In this document: positions 9,821 to 18,162 of the stretch, piece by piece | How the letters are laid out: every line of letters starts with the position of its first letter | Numbering within the stretch: the stretch's first letter is position 1 | Assembly: GCA_023910605.1 (NCBI GenBank) | Contig: JAAVVV010000001.1 | Location: 328,501-392,500 of the forward strand | Reading direction: 5' to 3' | From: Bosea sp. (in: a-proteobacteria) | GTDB taxonomy: Bacteria > Pseudomonadota > Alphaproteobacteria > Rhizobiales > Beijerinckiaceae | Length of the DNA: 64,000 nucleotides | The notes under the pieces: model-generated | The model's input: only the letters and a program-made list of their open reading frames with translations | The model's database searches: none | Told to the model about the DNA's origin: nothing | Translations under genes and position numbers: made by a program

Positions 9821-10824
9821 GTCACACCACCGGCAAGACTGCGGCGCTGGCGCATGATCAGATACAGAAAAAACGGCACGCCGATGATCGACGTCAGCAC
9901 CCCGACCTTGATATCGCTTGTGGCAGGGATCAGCCTGACCGCAATGTCAGCCGACAGCAGCAGGCAAGCGCCCGTCAATGCAGCCGGAAGCATCAAACGC
10001 GCCGGGTCATGCCCGACCAGCGGGCGCATGAGATGCGGCGCGACCAGGCCGATGAACGAGATCGTACCGGCAACGGCAACCGATGCCCCCACACCGAGTG
10101 CGACACCCAGGATCACGAGCAGCCTGAGCAGATCCACATTGACGCCAAGGCTTTGCGCCGCCTCTTCGCCAAGTGTGAGCGCGCGAAAGGCACCGCGCTG
10201 AAGATATAACAACACCGCAGCAGCGAGGATGAAAGGCAGCGCCATCGTCACATGGCGCATGCTACGATCCTCCAGCGATCCGAGTAGCCAGAAAGCGATT
10301 TCCAGCGCTGCAAACGGGTTGGGCGCAAGGTTCATCGCCAATGCGGTTCCGGCCCCTGCCAGCGCGGACACTGCGAGGCCGGAGAGGATCAGGAGTAGCA
10401 GCGAGGCATTGCGGCCAGCCACGGCGATGAGCAGAAAAACCGATGCGAACGCGCCGCAGATCGCCGCCAGTGGCAAGCCCCATGAGAGCGTATCATTCCA
10501 GCCCAGCGCGATGGTCGAGACAGCGGCGAAAGCCGCTGTCTGTGGTGCGCCGAACAGCGACGGAGCCGCGAGCGGGTTGCGCAAGAGGCCCTGCATCGCT
10601 GCGCCCGACAGACCAAGAATGGAGCCGATGGCCAGAGCCAGAATGGCGCGAGGCAGGCGGATATCCCAGATGATCACGCCATGGACATCAGGACCAGAGC
10701 CCATCAAGCCAGACCAGACATCGGACGGCGTGAGCCTGACCGGGCCAACGCCAAGAGACGCCACGAACAGGCCCAATGCGAGCAATGCCAGCGCTGGGAC
10801 GAGCCAATGCCGATGCGGGCTCAC
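9817..10824 (-). CDS. btuC: BtuC-like cobalamin ABC permease (FecCD family)
   Basis: Inner-membrane permease of the FecCD/BtuC family, with many hydrophobic helices over 335 residues. Family motifs include RLPRAILALAIGSILGLSGA near residue 60, LRNPLAAPSLFG and GLVAPHLMRPLVGHDPARL near residue 255. It uses a GTG start, 10 bp after the end of btuB. It would form the membrane channel with BtuD and receive cobalamin from BtuF. Confidence 0.92.
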   Translation of the reverse strand: MSPHRHWLVPALALLALGLFVASLGVGPVRLTPSDVWSGLMGSGPDVHGVIIWDIRLPRAILALAIGSILGLSGAAMQGLLRNPLAAPSLFGAPQTAAFAAVSTIALGWNDTLSWGLPLAAICGAFASVFLLIAVAGRNASLLLLILSGLAVSALAGAGTALAMNLAPNPFAALEIAFWLLGSLEDRSMRHVTMALPFILAAAVLLYLQRGAFRALTLGEEAAQSLGVNVDLLRLLVILGVALGVGASVAVAGTISFIGLVAPHLMRPLVGHDPARLMLPAALTGACLLLSADIAVRLIPATSDIKVGVLTSIIGVPFFLYLIMRQRRSLAGGVT

Positions 10825-10834
10825 ACCGAAAGCC

Positions 10835-12856
10835 TCACCATGTTGCCGTCAGCCCGGCATAAACCGCCCGGCCTGTGGTGCCAAAGTTGTAGACATCCTG
10901 ATACTTGGCGTTGGTGATGTTCTCAACGCGCAAGGATGCCTTCCAGGTTTCGTTGAACTGGTAGGTCGCCGCCATGTCGAAGCGCGCATAGGGCGCAAGC
11001 CTGTCACGCTCGTTTGAGCGCGAGAAACGCTCGGATATCAGCGTCACTGACGGCTCGATCAGAAGTTGTGGCAGCGGGGTCCACTGCAGGGCCAGTCTGC
11101 CGGTGTGCTGCGGGCGGCGTTGCAGCGTCAGGTTTGTCGCCTCGTCCTTAGCATGCAGGTAGGTGTAGACCGCTGTTGCCGAGAGCTTGCCTTCAACAAT
11201 TTCCGTCCGGGCGCTGGCTTCAAGACCTGAGGTCACGGCGCGATCGACATTGGAATAGCAGCGTGGCGCGGTCTGAGCCAGGCATCCAGCCGAGTTGTTG
11301 AACTGAACCAGGTTGCGGATGTTGTTCTGGAACACCGTGAGAGACAGCTTTATGCGGCCATCCAGCAGTGACTGGTCGATGCCTATGTCAAAACCGGTGC
11401 TGAACTCAGGCCTCAGATCCGGCGTGCCGACGACTGCGAAACGCTGGAAAAGGGTCGGCGCCTTGGCTCCTGTCCCGGCACTGGTGCGCAGAACAGTGCC
11501 GGTTTCCGGGATGCGGTAAGCTGCCGTGGCGCGCCAAGTGGTGAAGCCCTTCATATCACTAACTTTATCATGCCGGGCACCCAACGAAACGGTTAGACGC
11601 TCACCGACAGGCACTTGCCACAGGCCGAAAGCCGACATCGTATCTTGCTGCGCGGCTACATTACGAATGCGTGGCCCCGGTGTAGGCAGAACATTGGTCC
11701 CAAAGGTGTCCGCACTCTCACGCTCAATGCGAGCCCCCCCGATCAGCGAGCCAAACTGTTGCAGGCGCAAGGTTGCCTGATACTCGGCACCGGCACGATC
11801 CCCGATGAAGTCGCTCGTGGTCCGTGTCTCGCGCAGAGCACCGCCAGTCCGTGCCAGTGTTGACCCCACGAAGTGTCGTTCAGTGCGCGAAGCGAACAGC
11901 TGGATTGCGTGGGTCAAAGCCCCGTCCCACGTGTCGAGTTCAGCCCGCGCTGTGATCTGGTTCAGACGCCGCCTTGCCGAGCTGGTCGTATCAGGAAAGG
12001 TGGTCGCGCCGGGCGATGCGAGACCAGAGCCCGCATCCGTGTCAGCCCGCGTATCAACCGATAGAGCAGACAACTCGAAGCGGAAGCCAGTGCCAGGATC
12101 ATATCCGATCCGACCATAGCCACCGAAACGCGTGAAGCCGTCGGCCTCCAGCTTTCCTGCGCGTACGCCATTGATGTTGTTGGCATTGCCAAGACGACCA
12201 ATCCGGTAGCCATAGCGGGAGAAGCCGTCCGAGCGCTGCGCCGTGCCTGAAAAGGCGAAGCTCCATGGACCGATAGTTCCAGTGGCTGAGCCGACTGTGT
12301 TGATCGTGCCATAGCTTCCTGCTTCGACCCCGATGCTGAATGTGGGCTGGCCGCGCCCGCGTTTGGTGATGATGTTGACCACACCGCCGATGGCATCCGA
12401 GCCATACAGCGCTGATTGAGGGCCGCGCAGCACCTCAATCCTTTCAATCAGCGATGGTGCGATGATCGCGGCATCAAACTCGCCGCTGGCCTGGGCCGGG
12501 TCGTTGATGCGTACGCCATCGATCAAGACGAGCGTGTGGTTGGGGTTCGCCCCGCGCAGGCGAATGTCGGAGGTAGCCCCGGGGCCACCAGCCTCGGTGA
12601 GCGAGACGCCTGCCACGTTGCGCAGCACATCGACAAGCGACGTCGGATTTGTGCGCTCGATCTCTGCCCGCGGGATCACGGTGATGGCGCTGCCCGTGCG
12701 CTGGATAGCGGTCGGCAGCCTGTTGGCTGTGACTGTGACTTCCAGTACCGGCTCGGGAACTTGCTGCGGCGATGTTTGGGAATGGGCCGGGAGAACGGCA
12801 ACGAATGACACAATAACAATCGGCGTGGCACGCGCCACGCGAGACCGACAAGACAT
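10835..12856 (-). CDS. btuB: BtuB-like TonB-dependent cobalamin receptor
   Basis: Outer-membrane TonB-dependent receptor of 673 residues. The chosen ATG at 12856 is preceded by GGAGGAAAC, a strong ribosome site, whereas an in-frame ATG 39 bp upstream lacks one. A signal peptide ends near PAHSQ and is followed by a TonB box-like LEVTVTANR. The plug has IRLRGANPNHTLVLIDGVR and VLRGPQSALYGSDAIGGVV, and the protein ends in an aromatic beta strand (GLTATW). The cobalamin riboswitch upstream supports corrinoid as the substrate. First gene of btuB-btuC-btuD. Confidence 0.93.
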   Translation of the reverse strand: MSCRSRVARATPIVIVSFVAVLPAHSQTSPQQVPEPVLEVTVTANRLPTAIQRTGSAITVIPRAEIERTNPTSLVDVLRNVAGVSLTEAGGPGATSDIRLRGANPNHTLVLIDGVRINDPAQASGEFDAAIIAPSLIERIEVLRGPQSALYGSDAIGGVVNIITKRGRGQPTFSIGVEAGSYGTINTVGSATGTIGPWSFAFSGTAQRSDGFSRYGYRIGRLGNANNINGVRAGKLEADGFTRFGGYGRIGYDPGTGFRFELSALSVDTRADTDAGSGLASPGATTFPDTTSSARRRLNQITARAELDTWDGALTHAIQLFASRTERHFVGSTLARTGGALRETRTTSDFIGDRAGAEYQATLRLQQFGSLIGGARIERESADTFGTNVLPTPGPRIRNVAAQQDTMSAFGLWQVPVGERLTVSLGARHDKVSDMKGFTTWRATAAYRIPETGTVLRTSAGTGAKAPTLFQRFAVVGTPDLRPEFSTGFDIGIDQSLLDGRIKLSLTVFQNNIRNLVQFNNSAGCLAQTAPRCYSNVDRAVTSGLEASARTEIVEGKLSATAVYTYLHAKDEATNLTLQRRPQHTGRLALQWTPLPQLLIEPSVTLISERFSRSNERDRLAPYARFDMAATYQFNETWKASLRVENITNAKYQDVYNFGTTGRAVYAGLTATW

Positions 12857-12903
12857 GTTTCCTCCAACGGCCCGCCGCCGTGGTTTGGGTTGCACATGCT
12901 TTT

Positions 12904-13080
12904 GGCCGGTCTCCTGGCTTGCGGCTCAGACGCTGATCTCGCCCTTCCCGACCCTGAGAGGTCAGTGGTGATGCAAAACCAACTCGCCACTTACAGTTGC
13001 GGGGGCAGCAGCCGAATGATGCCCGAAGACACGCACGGCATTCCCTGTTTCACCTCTCCCTGACGAGAGGCACCGAAAGC
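12904..13080 (-). promoter_or_regulatory. Cobalamin riboswitch
   Basis: Read on the minus strand, the leader of btuB contains the ordered conserved blocks of the adenosylcobalamin aptamer. GGTGCC lies at 13069-13074, then GGTGAAACAGGGAA, then GCTGCTGCCCCCGCAACTG (the B12 box region, near 12998-13016), TAAG, CACTG, TCGGGAAGG and the closing GAGCCGCAAGCCAGGAGACC near 12908-12927. It ends about 50 bp before the btuB start, so it could act by masking the ribosome site. It is expected to repress btuB-btuC-btuD when cobalamin is plentiful. Confidence 0.95.
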
Positions 13081-13087
13081 AGAATTG

Positions 13088-13115
13088 ATTAAGCACCTAG
13101 GCAGCCGGGTGGCAA
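13088..13115 (-). promoter_or_regulatory. Possible promoter of the riboswitch-btuB transcript
   Basis: On the minus strand TTGCCA (13115-13110) is followed after 16 bp by CTTAAT (13093-13088), which places a start site a few bases before the riboswitch 5' end. Similarity to the sigma-70 consensus is moderate, and position is the main support. Confidence 0.4.
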
Positions 13116-13202
13116 GGAGTGTTTCGTTTGACAGTGGTCAACCAACGCTGCGTCAGACCTGACGTGCTTTCGCCGCGTCCGTCCGAGATCTCCGGCGGCT
13201 AA

Positions 13203-13358
13203 GCTCAGCAAAAGGACAACATCAGCCTATGGCGCACCATGGTTGATGAGCGTGGACTACCCCTACTTCTCATCAGCCATGACCGCGATCTGACTGGTGC
13301 CATCACCGATAATGTCATAATTCTCGGAGCCCACTGGCCGACCAACAGCGCCGGTTGA
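13203..13358 (+). pseudogene. Remnant of an ABC transporter ATPase C-terminus
   Basis: Between the riboswitch promoter and the truncated binding-protein gene, a short open frame reads DNISLWRTMVDERGLPLLLI, then SHDRDLTGAITDNVIILG, to a stop at 13356-13358. LLLISHD followed by an A-x-x-D-x-V-x-x-L segment is the H-loop and tail of an ABC ATPase. No Walker A, signature or Walker B precedes it (an in-frame stop lies at 13200), so only the last 40 or so codons survive. Its parent family cannot be told. Confidence 0.45.
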
Positions 13359-13380
13359 TCAAGCCGGTGCAGCGAGCGGA

Positions 13381-14223
13381 TCAGGAACGACCCACCGCCT
13401 GCCTGACTACCGGAATCCATTTCGCCCGCTCTGCTGCATAAAATGCATCGACCTCGCCTGGCTTCCAGCACGGGAAGTAGCTCGATGCCAATGCGTCAAG
13501 CCGCTCACGAACTGGGGGCATTGCAAGCACTGCGGCTATGTCAGCGTTGATCCGATCTGCAATCGCCTGCGGCAAACCGATGGGCGCAGCGATCGAATTC
13601 CAGGTTTGCGCTTCGAAACCCGCCAGCCCGGCTTCTGCAACAGTCGGGATATCCGGTGCTGCGGCGCTGCGCTCGCGCGATGTGATGGCAAGGCCACGCA
13701 CCATGCCCGACCTGATCTGCGGGATCGCTGTCACCGCCACGTCGAACATGTGGACAAGGCGACCGGCAATCACGTCCTTCATGGCATCGGACCCGGCATT
13801 GTAGGGCACGTGCTCGATCTGCACGCCGGCCGCTCGGGCCCACAGCATCCCCGTCACATGCGTCGTTGTGCCGATCGGGCCCGATCCATATTGCACCTTT
13901 CCAGGGCTCGCCTTCAGGCTGGCAACATAGTCCTGCATCGTCCTTGCCGGATTGTCCGCCTTGACCGTGAGGATCATTGGCACGGCGTTCATCATCGCGA
14001 CGCCGCGCAGAGTTTTCGGCAGATCGACCGGCATCGGATCGAACGTCGCCATGTTGAATACCAGTTGCGAGGATGTACCGACCAGCAGCGTGTGGCCATC
14101 GGCAGCAGCATCGGACACCATCTCGGTCGCGCGCATACCGGAGTTCTGCGGCATGGCCTCGAGCACGATACGCTGGCCGAGGCGCTTCTCCCATTCTGCC
14201 GCGTGTTCCCCGTCAGCATCCAT
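13381..14223 (-). pseudogene. Truncated Bug/TctC-family solute-binding protein
   Basis: The 280 codons match the tripartite tricarboxylate transporter binding proteins (Bug family): DGHTLLVGTSSQLVFN, VQYGSGPIGTTTHVTG, EHVPYNAGSDAMKDVIAGR, and APDIPTVAEAGLAGFEAQTW near the C-terminus. Family members have about 320 residues with a signal peptide. Here the signal peptide and roughly the first 40 residues are missing, and the reading frame begins at the edge of an IS3-type transposase remnant. Without export it should be non-functional. No TctA/TctB genes lie nearby. Confidence 0.8.
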
Positions 14224-14230
14224 GAGACAG

Positions 14231-14605
14231 ATTTGAGGCCTTCACGAAGGGAGGAATTCTGGTTCATCGTAGCCGCAAGGAGCGAAGATGAAACAGAAGT
14301 CCGGGCCGGACAAAGCGCCGGCAGAGCAAGTGCTGAAGGATATCCGGCGTCAGACGCGTCGGCAGTATTCGGCTGAAGAGAAGATCCGCATCGTTCTGGA
14401 AGGGCTGCGGGGCGAGGAGAGCATCTCGGAGCTTTGCCGCCGCGAGGGGATCGCCGCCTCGATGTGCTATGGCTGGTCCAAGGAGTTCCTTGAGGCTGGC
14501 AAACGGCGGCTAGCTGGCGACACGGCCCGTGCTGCGACCTCGGACGAGGTGAAGAACCTGCGTCGTGAATCGACTGCCCTGAAGGAGGTCGTGGCCGACA
14601 ATCGA
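14231..14605 (+). mobile_element. IS3-family insertion sequence remnant (left end plus orfA)
   Basis: A left-end segment starting near 14231 precedes an IS3-type orfA at 14288. Similarity to orfA stops around base 14603, after the LKEVVAD segment. No orfB, right terminus or target duplication is present. The remnant separates the truncated Bug gene from the ATPase gene, so it marks a recombination junction. Both limits are approximate. Confidence 0.65.
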
Positions 14606-14647
14606 GCTAGCCAAACGACCGTACGCAGGCTTTACTCCTCAGCGTGA
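14288..14647 (+). pseudogene. IS3-family transposase OrfA, 3' truncated
   Basis: Helix-turn-helix OrfA of an IS3-family element: RRQYSAEEKIRIVLEGLRGE, then SISELCRREGIAASMCYGW, then a leucine-zipper-like stretch beginning KNLRRESTALKEVV. After VVAD the sequence (NRASQTTVRRLYSSA) no longer resembles the family, and the frame ends just before the ATPase gene. It has lost its OrfB partner, so transposition is not expected. Confidence 0.75.
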
Positions 14648-14664
14648 TTCCGAGGGTCTTGGCC

Positions 14665-16257
14665 ATGCGTCTGCTCAATACCCATATCACCAAGTTCCGC
14701 CGGTTTGCTGATCTGACCATTCGGGATATTCCGGCTAGTGCCAAGCTGGTGGTGCTTGCTGGCCCGAACGGATCCGGCAAGTCTTCGCTCTTTGACGCTC
14801 TGCTTCTACGTTACCGCATTGCGGCGGGATACAGCTGGGCCGGCGATGCCAAGTACTATGATCGGCCGCAGGATCCGTTCGTCGACCTCACCGCTAGGAT
14901 CTCCGTCACCACCGACACCGGCAACTTCGCCCGGGGCAACCTTTACGTCCGGTCAGCGTATAGGAACGATCCTGAATTCAATACGGATACCCTCCGCCGG
15001 CAGGGAGCCATCCTCGACACAAATAGCTTAAATCGGCTGATCGAGCCCGACGCCACAGTTAGCGTTAACTACCAGCGTCTTGCCTCCCAAGCGATGGAGG
15101 ACATCTTCGTCAACGAAAAGGCGGGGACAACCGTGGGCGACTACCGCGAGAAGGTGATCGGCGAGGTTCGGTCACCATTGAAGCGGTTGTTCCCTGATCT
15201 GACCTTGGTCGGTGTTGGCAATCCTCTCAGCCAGGGCACCTTCCAATTCGACAAGGGCACCTCTAAGGGCTTCGACTACAAAAACCTCTCTGGTGGCGAG
15301 AAGGCCTCCTTCGACCTGATCCTCGATTTCGTGGTCAAGCGGCGCAGCTTTGCGGATGCGATCTACTGTATCGACGAGCCGGAGACCCACATGAACACTC
15401 GCCTTCAAGCGGCGCTCCTAGGCGAACTGGTGGGTCTGCTTCCCGGCAACTCTCAACTCTGGATCGCTTCACACTCGATCGGGATGATGCGGAAAGCGCG
15501 GGAATTGTACGATGCCGATCCGGCGTCGGTGGCCTTCATAGATTTCAGCGGTCACGACTTCGACCAAGTAGTAATTCTCTCGCCGAGCAGGCCCACACGC
15601 GCTTTCTGGGAGGGTGTGATGCACGTCGCCCTCGACGATCTCGCTGCGCTCATAGCGCCCAAGCAAGTGATCATCTGCGAAGGCAACCCAAGGGGCGCGG
15701 TACTAGGGAAGAACACTGAGCACGATGCTCGGATCTACGAAGCGATATTCGCCGACGAGATGCCCGACACCGCCTTCATTTCTGCCGGCAATTCGAAGGA
15801 AGTACAGGACGATTTTATTGGATTGGCAACGGTGCTACCAAAGCTGACCTCAGGCATGAAAATCACCCGCCTGATCGATCTGGACGACCACGCCGCGACC
15901 GACGTCGTCGCCTTCAAGAGCAGCGGCATAAATGTTCTGAGCCTTCGACATCTCGAAGCCTACCTTTACGACGACGAAGTGTTGAACGCTCTCTGCGACT
16001 CGGTCGGAAAGCCCGAGAAAGCGGCGGAATTACTCGCCGCCAAGGCCGCCGCGATCGCCAGCGTAGTAAGCCAGGGCCATCCCGCAGACGACATCAAGAA
16101 GGCCGCAGGCAGCATCTATGTCGAGGCCAAGAAGATACTGTCGCTCACGCAGGTGGGCAACGATGCCCCGGCGTTCGCACGGAACACGCTGTCCAAGCTG
16201 ATCAAGCCCGGCCTGGCCATCTATGACAAGCTGCGCAAGGACGTATTTGGGGTCTGA
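14665..16257 (+). CDS. OLD-like AAA ATPase with TOPRIM-type C-terminal domain
   Basis: A 530-residue protein with an ABC-class ATPase head: Walker A GPNGSGKSS at residues 33-41, signature LSGGEKASFD near 208, Walker B YCIDEPETHM near 234 and switch IASHSIG. A TOPRIM-like module follows: QVIICEGNPRG near 334 and LIDLDDH near 410. This is the layout of OLD-family nucleases, many of which act in phage or plasmid defence. The start at 14665 (MRLLNTHITKFRRF) fits the family; a GTG at 14644 would add seven residues. No partner helicase (GajB-like) or reverse transcriptase lies next to it. The defence role is inference. Confidence 0.75.
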   Translation: MRLLNTHITKFRRFADLTIRDIPASAKLVVLAGPNGSGKSSLFDALLLRYRIAAGYSWAGDAKYYDRPQDPFVDLTARISVTTDTGNFARGNLYVRSAYRNDPEFNTDTLRRQGAILDTNSLNRLIEPDATVSVNYQRLASQAMEDIFVNEKAGTTVGDYREKVIGEVRSPLKRLFPDLTLVGVGNPLSQGTFQFDKGTSKGFDYKNLSGGEKASFDLILDFVVKRRSFADAIYCIDEPETHMNTRLQAALLGELVGLLPGNSQLWIASHSIGMMRKARELYDADPASVAFIDFSGHDFDQVVILSPSRPTRAFWEGVMHVALDDLAALIAPKQVIICEGNPRGAVLGKNTEHDARIYEAIFADEMPDTAFISAGNSKEVQDDFIGLATVLPKLTSGMKITRLIDLDDHAATDVVAFKSSGINVLSLRHLEAYLYDDEVLNALCDSVGKPEKAAELLAAKAAAIASVVSQGHPADDIKKAAGSIYVEAKKILSLTQVGNDAPAFARNTLSKLIKPGLAIYDKLRKDVFGV

Positions 16258-16416
16258 CCAGACTTTGGCCAATTATTATCAACGAATGTCCGCTTGGACC
16301 GCTATGCAGTTGTTCACCCCTTGATACCTGCCGTTCCGCTTCCGGCCCCAAAGCTGCCGTACCTGCAGCACCGAACATAACTATCAACCACCCATCACCG
16401 ATACCGTGGGGCGCCA

Positions 16417-17007
16417 TCAGGACTGCGGCTTCATCCGCGCCGATCCTTCCGTCTGCCTGGCCGCCTCCTGCTCTCGTTCAATGTCCTTGCGCACCTGCTC
16501 CTGACGTTCGCGCAGGGCTTGGATCGCTTCTGAACTGTTCCCATCAGTTCTGAGGGTCTGTGTCGGCTTCCGCTCGACATCCCGTACAGCACGGCCCGCC
16601 TCAATAGCCTGAGCCCACTCGCGTTCAGCTCGATCCTGCAGGGCGCCCTCAATCCGCTGAGCATTTGCACGATCATCCAATGACTCAGCCGCTATTCGCC
16701 CAGACTCACCTTGCCGGTTTGTCTGCCGCTCGACCATCGCCGACCGTGCCTGCTCAGCCTCACGCACTTCCTTGATCGCCACCGCCCTCGCCTCTTGCAA
16801 CAGCCGGTTTGCCGCGCTGCCAGCAAGACCAACCACCGCATCCGGACTGATGCTCTGAACACCCTGTTCCTTCTGCCGCTGCAGATCGAGCCGCCCGGCC
16901 ATGATTTCGAGGTACTCGCCGCTGCGCTCGGTGAACACCTTTCGGCTTTGGGGCGGCAGCTTTTCCGCGACCGTGTTGACCAGCTTGTTGAGGGTCTGGA
17001 GGTCTGA
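16417..17007 (-). pseudogene. Coiled-coil protein, 5' part cut off by IS630
   Basis: About 196 codons running into the IS630 left end. The product is charged, helical and rich in Glu, Arg and Gln, with long stretches such as EIMAGRLDLQRQKEQ and ALRERQEQVRKDIEREQEAA. No domain is recognised. It lies just past the relaxase gene in the same orientation, so it may be the relaxase 3' part or a separate mobilization gene. If the IS and one TA copy are removed, its frame is offset by one base from the relaxase frame. An open GTG inside the IS (17034) could start it, but is probably fortuitous. Confidence 0.5.
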
Positions 17008-17089
17008 TACCAAAGGCCCTTTGACCTGACTCACCGAGGGTTCCCAAACTGACTGCGGCGTGATTCAAAGTGCGTGGAGGACCCACGCC

Positions 17090-17620
17090 ATGCCGAAGGT
17101 TGTCGAGATCAAGCCGAGCCATACTCCCGCCGAGCTGCGCCGCCTGGCGGCATCGGGCAAGGATGCGAACCAAAGTCGACGATTGCTGTCCATCGCTGCG
17201 GCGCTGGACGGGATGAGCCGGGCGGAGGCCGCCAAGATCGGCGGCATGGACCGCCAGACGCTACGGGACTGGGCGCATCGGTTTAATGAGCAAGGCCCTG
17301 CCGGGTTGAAGGACAACCGTCGCCGGGGGAACCCAAGACGTCTGTCGCAGGCGCAACTGGTGGAGCTGTCCGAGATCGTCGAGACCGGCCCCAACCGCGC
17401 TGTAGACGGCGTGGTGCGCTGGCGGCGGATCGACCTGCAACGTGTCATCGCGGACAAGTTCAAGATCGCGTATCACCAGCGCAGCATCGGCAAGCTGCTG
17501 AAGCACCTGGGCTTCTCGCACATCAGCGCCCGGCCACGGCATCCCGGGCAAGATGGCGAGGTCATCGCGGCTTTTAAAAAAACTGGCCCAACACGCTCGC
17601 GGCGCACATCAAGGGCGTGA
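17090..17620 (+). CDS. IS630 transposase, N-terminal frame
   Basis: DNA-binding half of an IS630-type transposase, with a helix-turn-helix (RAEAAKIGGMDRQTLRDWAH), a GLKDNRRRGNPRRLS linker and a winged-helix segment ending in KLLKHLGFSHISARPRHPGQ. The ATG at 17090 has GGAGG nine bases upstream. The frame reaches a run of seven A (17576-17582) after GCTTTT. A -1 slip there continues in the second frame as KKNWPNTLAAHIKG, the normal IS630 sequence, so the full transposase of about 355 residues is probably made by programmed frameshifting. Confidence 0.85.
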   Translation: MPKVVEIKPSHTPAELRRLAASGKDANQSRRLLSIAAALDGMSRAEAAKIGGMDRQTLRDWAHRFNEQGPAGLKDNRRRGNPRRLSQAQLVELSEIVETGPNRAVDGVVRWRRIDLQRVIADKFKIAYHQRSIGKLLKHLGFSHISARPRHPGQDGEVIAAFKKTGPTRSRRTSRA

Positions 17621-18156
17621 CGCGCAAGACGAAGATCGAGATCTGGTTTCAGGATGAGGCCCGCATCGGCCAGAAGAACGGGCTCGTCCGGCAATGGGCG
17701 AGGCGCGGCACAAGACCTACCCAGCCTGCCGACCAACGCTATGAGAACGCCTATCTCTTCGGTGCCATCTGCCCCGAAAGAGGCGTGGGCGCGGCCCTCG
17801 CTTTGCCCCATGCTGACACCGACATGATGCAACTGCATATCGACGAGATATCCCTGCACGTCGCCAAAGGCGCTCATGCCGTGCTGCTGCTGGATCGAGC
17901 CGGATGGCACATCACCGGCGACCTGAACTGGCCGAAGAACATCACGCCGATCCTGCTGCCCTCGCGCGCGCCGGAACTGAACCCCGTGGAGAATATCTGG
18001 CAGTATCTGCGTGCCAACTACCTCTCGAACCGCGTCTTCGAGACATACGCCGACATCATCAATGCAGCCTGCGAGGCCTGGAACAGGCTCACCGAAAGGC
18101 CCGACGTCATCACATCAATCGGGATGCGCCACTGGGCGCAAACAGGTCAGTTGTAA
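17617..18156 (+). CDS. IS630 transposase, catalytic DDE frame
   Basis: Catalytic half with the IS630 DDE motifs: IWFQDEARIGQKNG (first Asp), LLLDRAGWH (second Asp) and LPSRAPELNPVENIWQYLR (Glu). All three acidic residues are present. The annotated ATG/GTG start at 17617 is only the nearest codon in frame; the real product is likely a fusion with the upstream frame by -1 slippage on the A7 run at 17576-17582. Confidence 0.85.
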   Translation: MTRKTKIEIWFQDEARIGQKNGLVRQWARRGTRPTQPADQRYENAYLFGAICPERGVGAALALPHADTDMMQLHIDEISLHVAKGAHAVLLLDRAGWHITGDLNWPKNITPILLPSRAPELNPVENIWQYLRANYLSNRVFETYADIINAACEAWNRLTERPDVITSIGMRHWAQTGQL

Positions 18157-18162
18157 GGGCCG

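Noticed and set aside
16258..16416. Possible gene or RNA between the OLD-like gene and the coiled-coil frame
   Set aside because: No open frame with a start, no hairpin-plus-T run and no RNA motif was found in this 159-bp gap.
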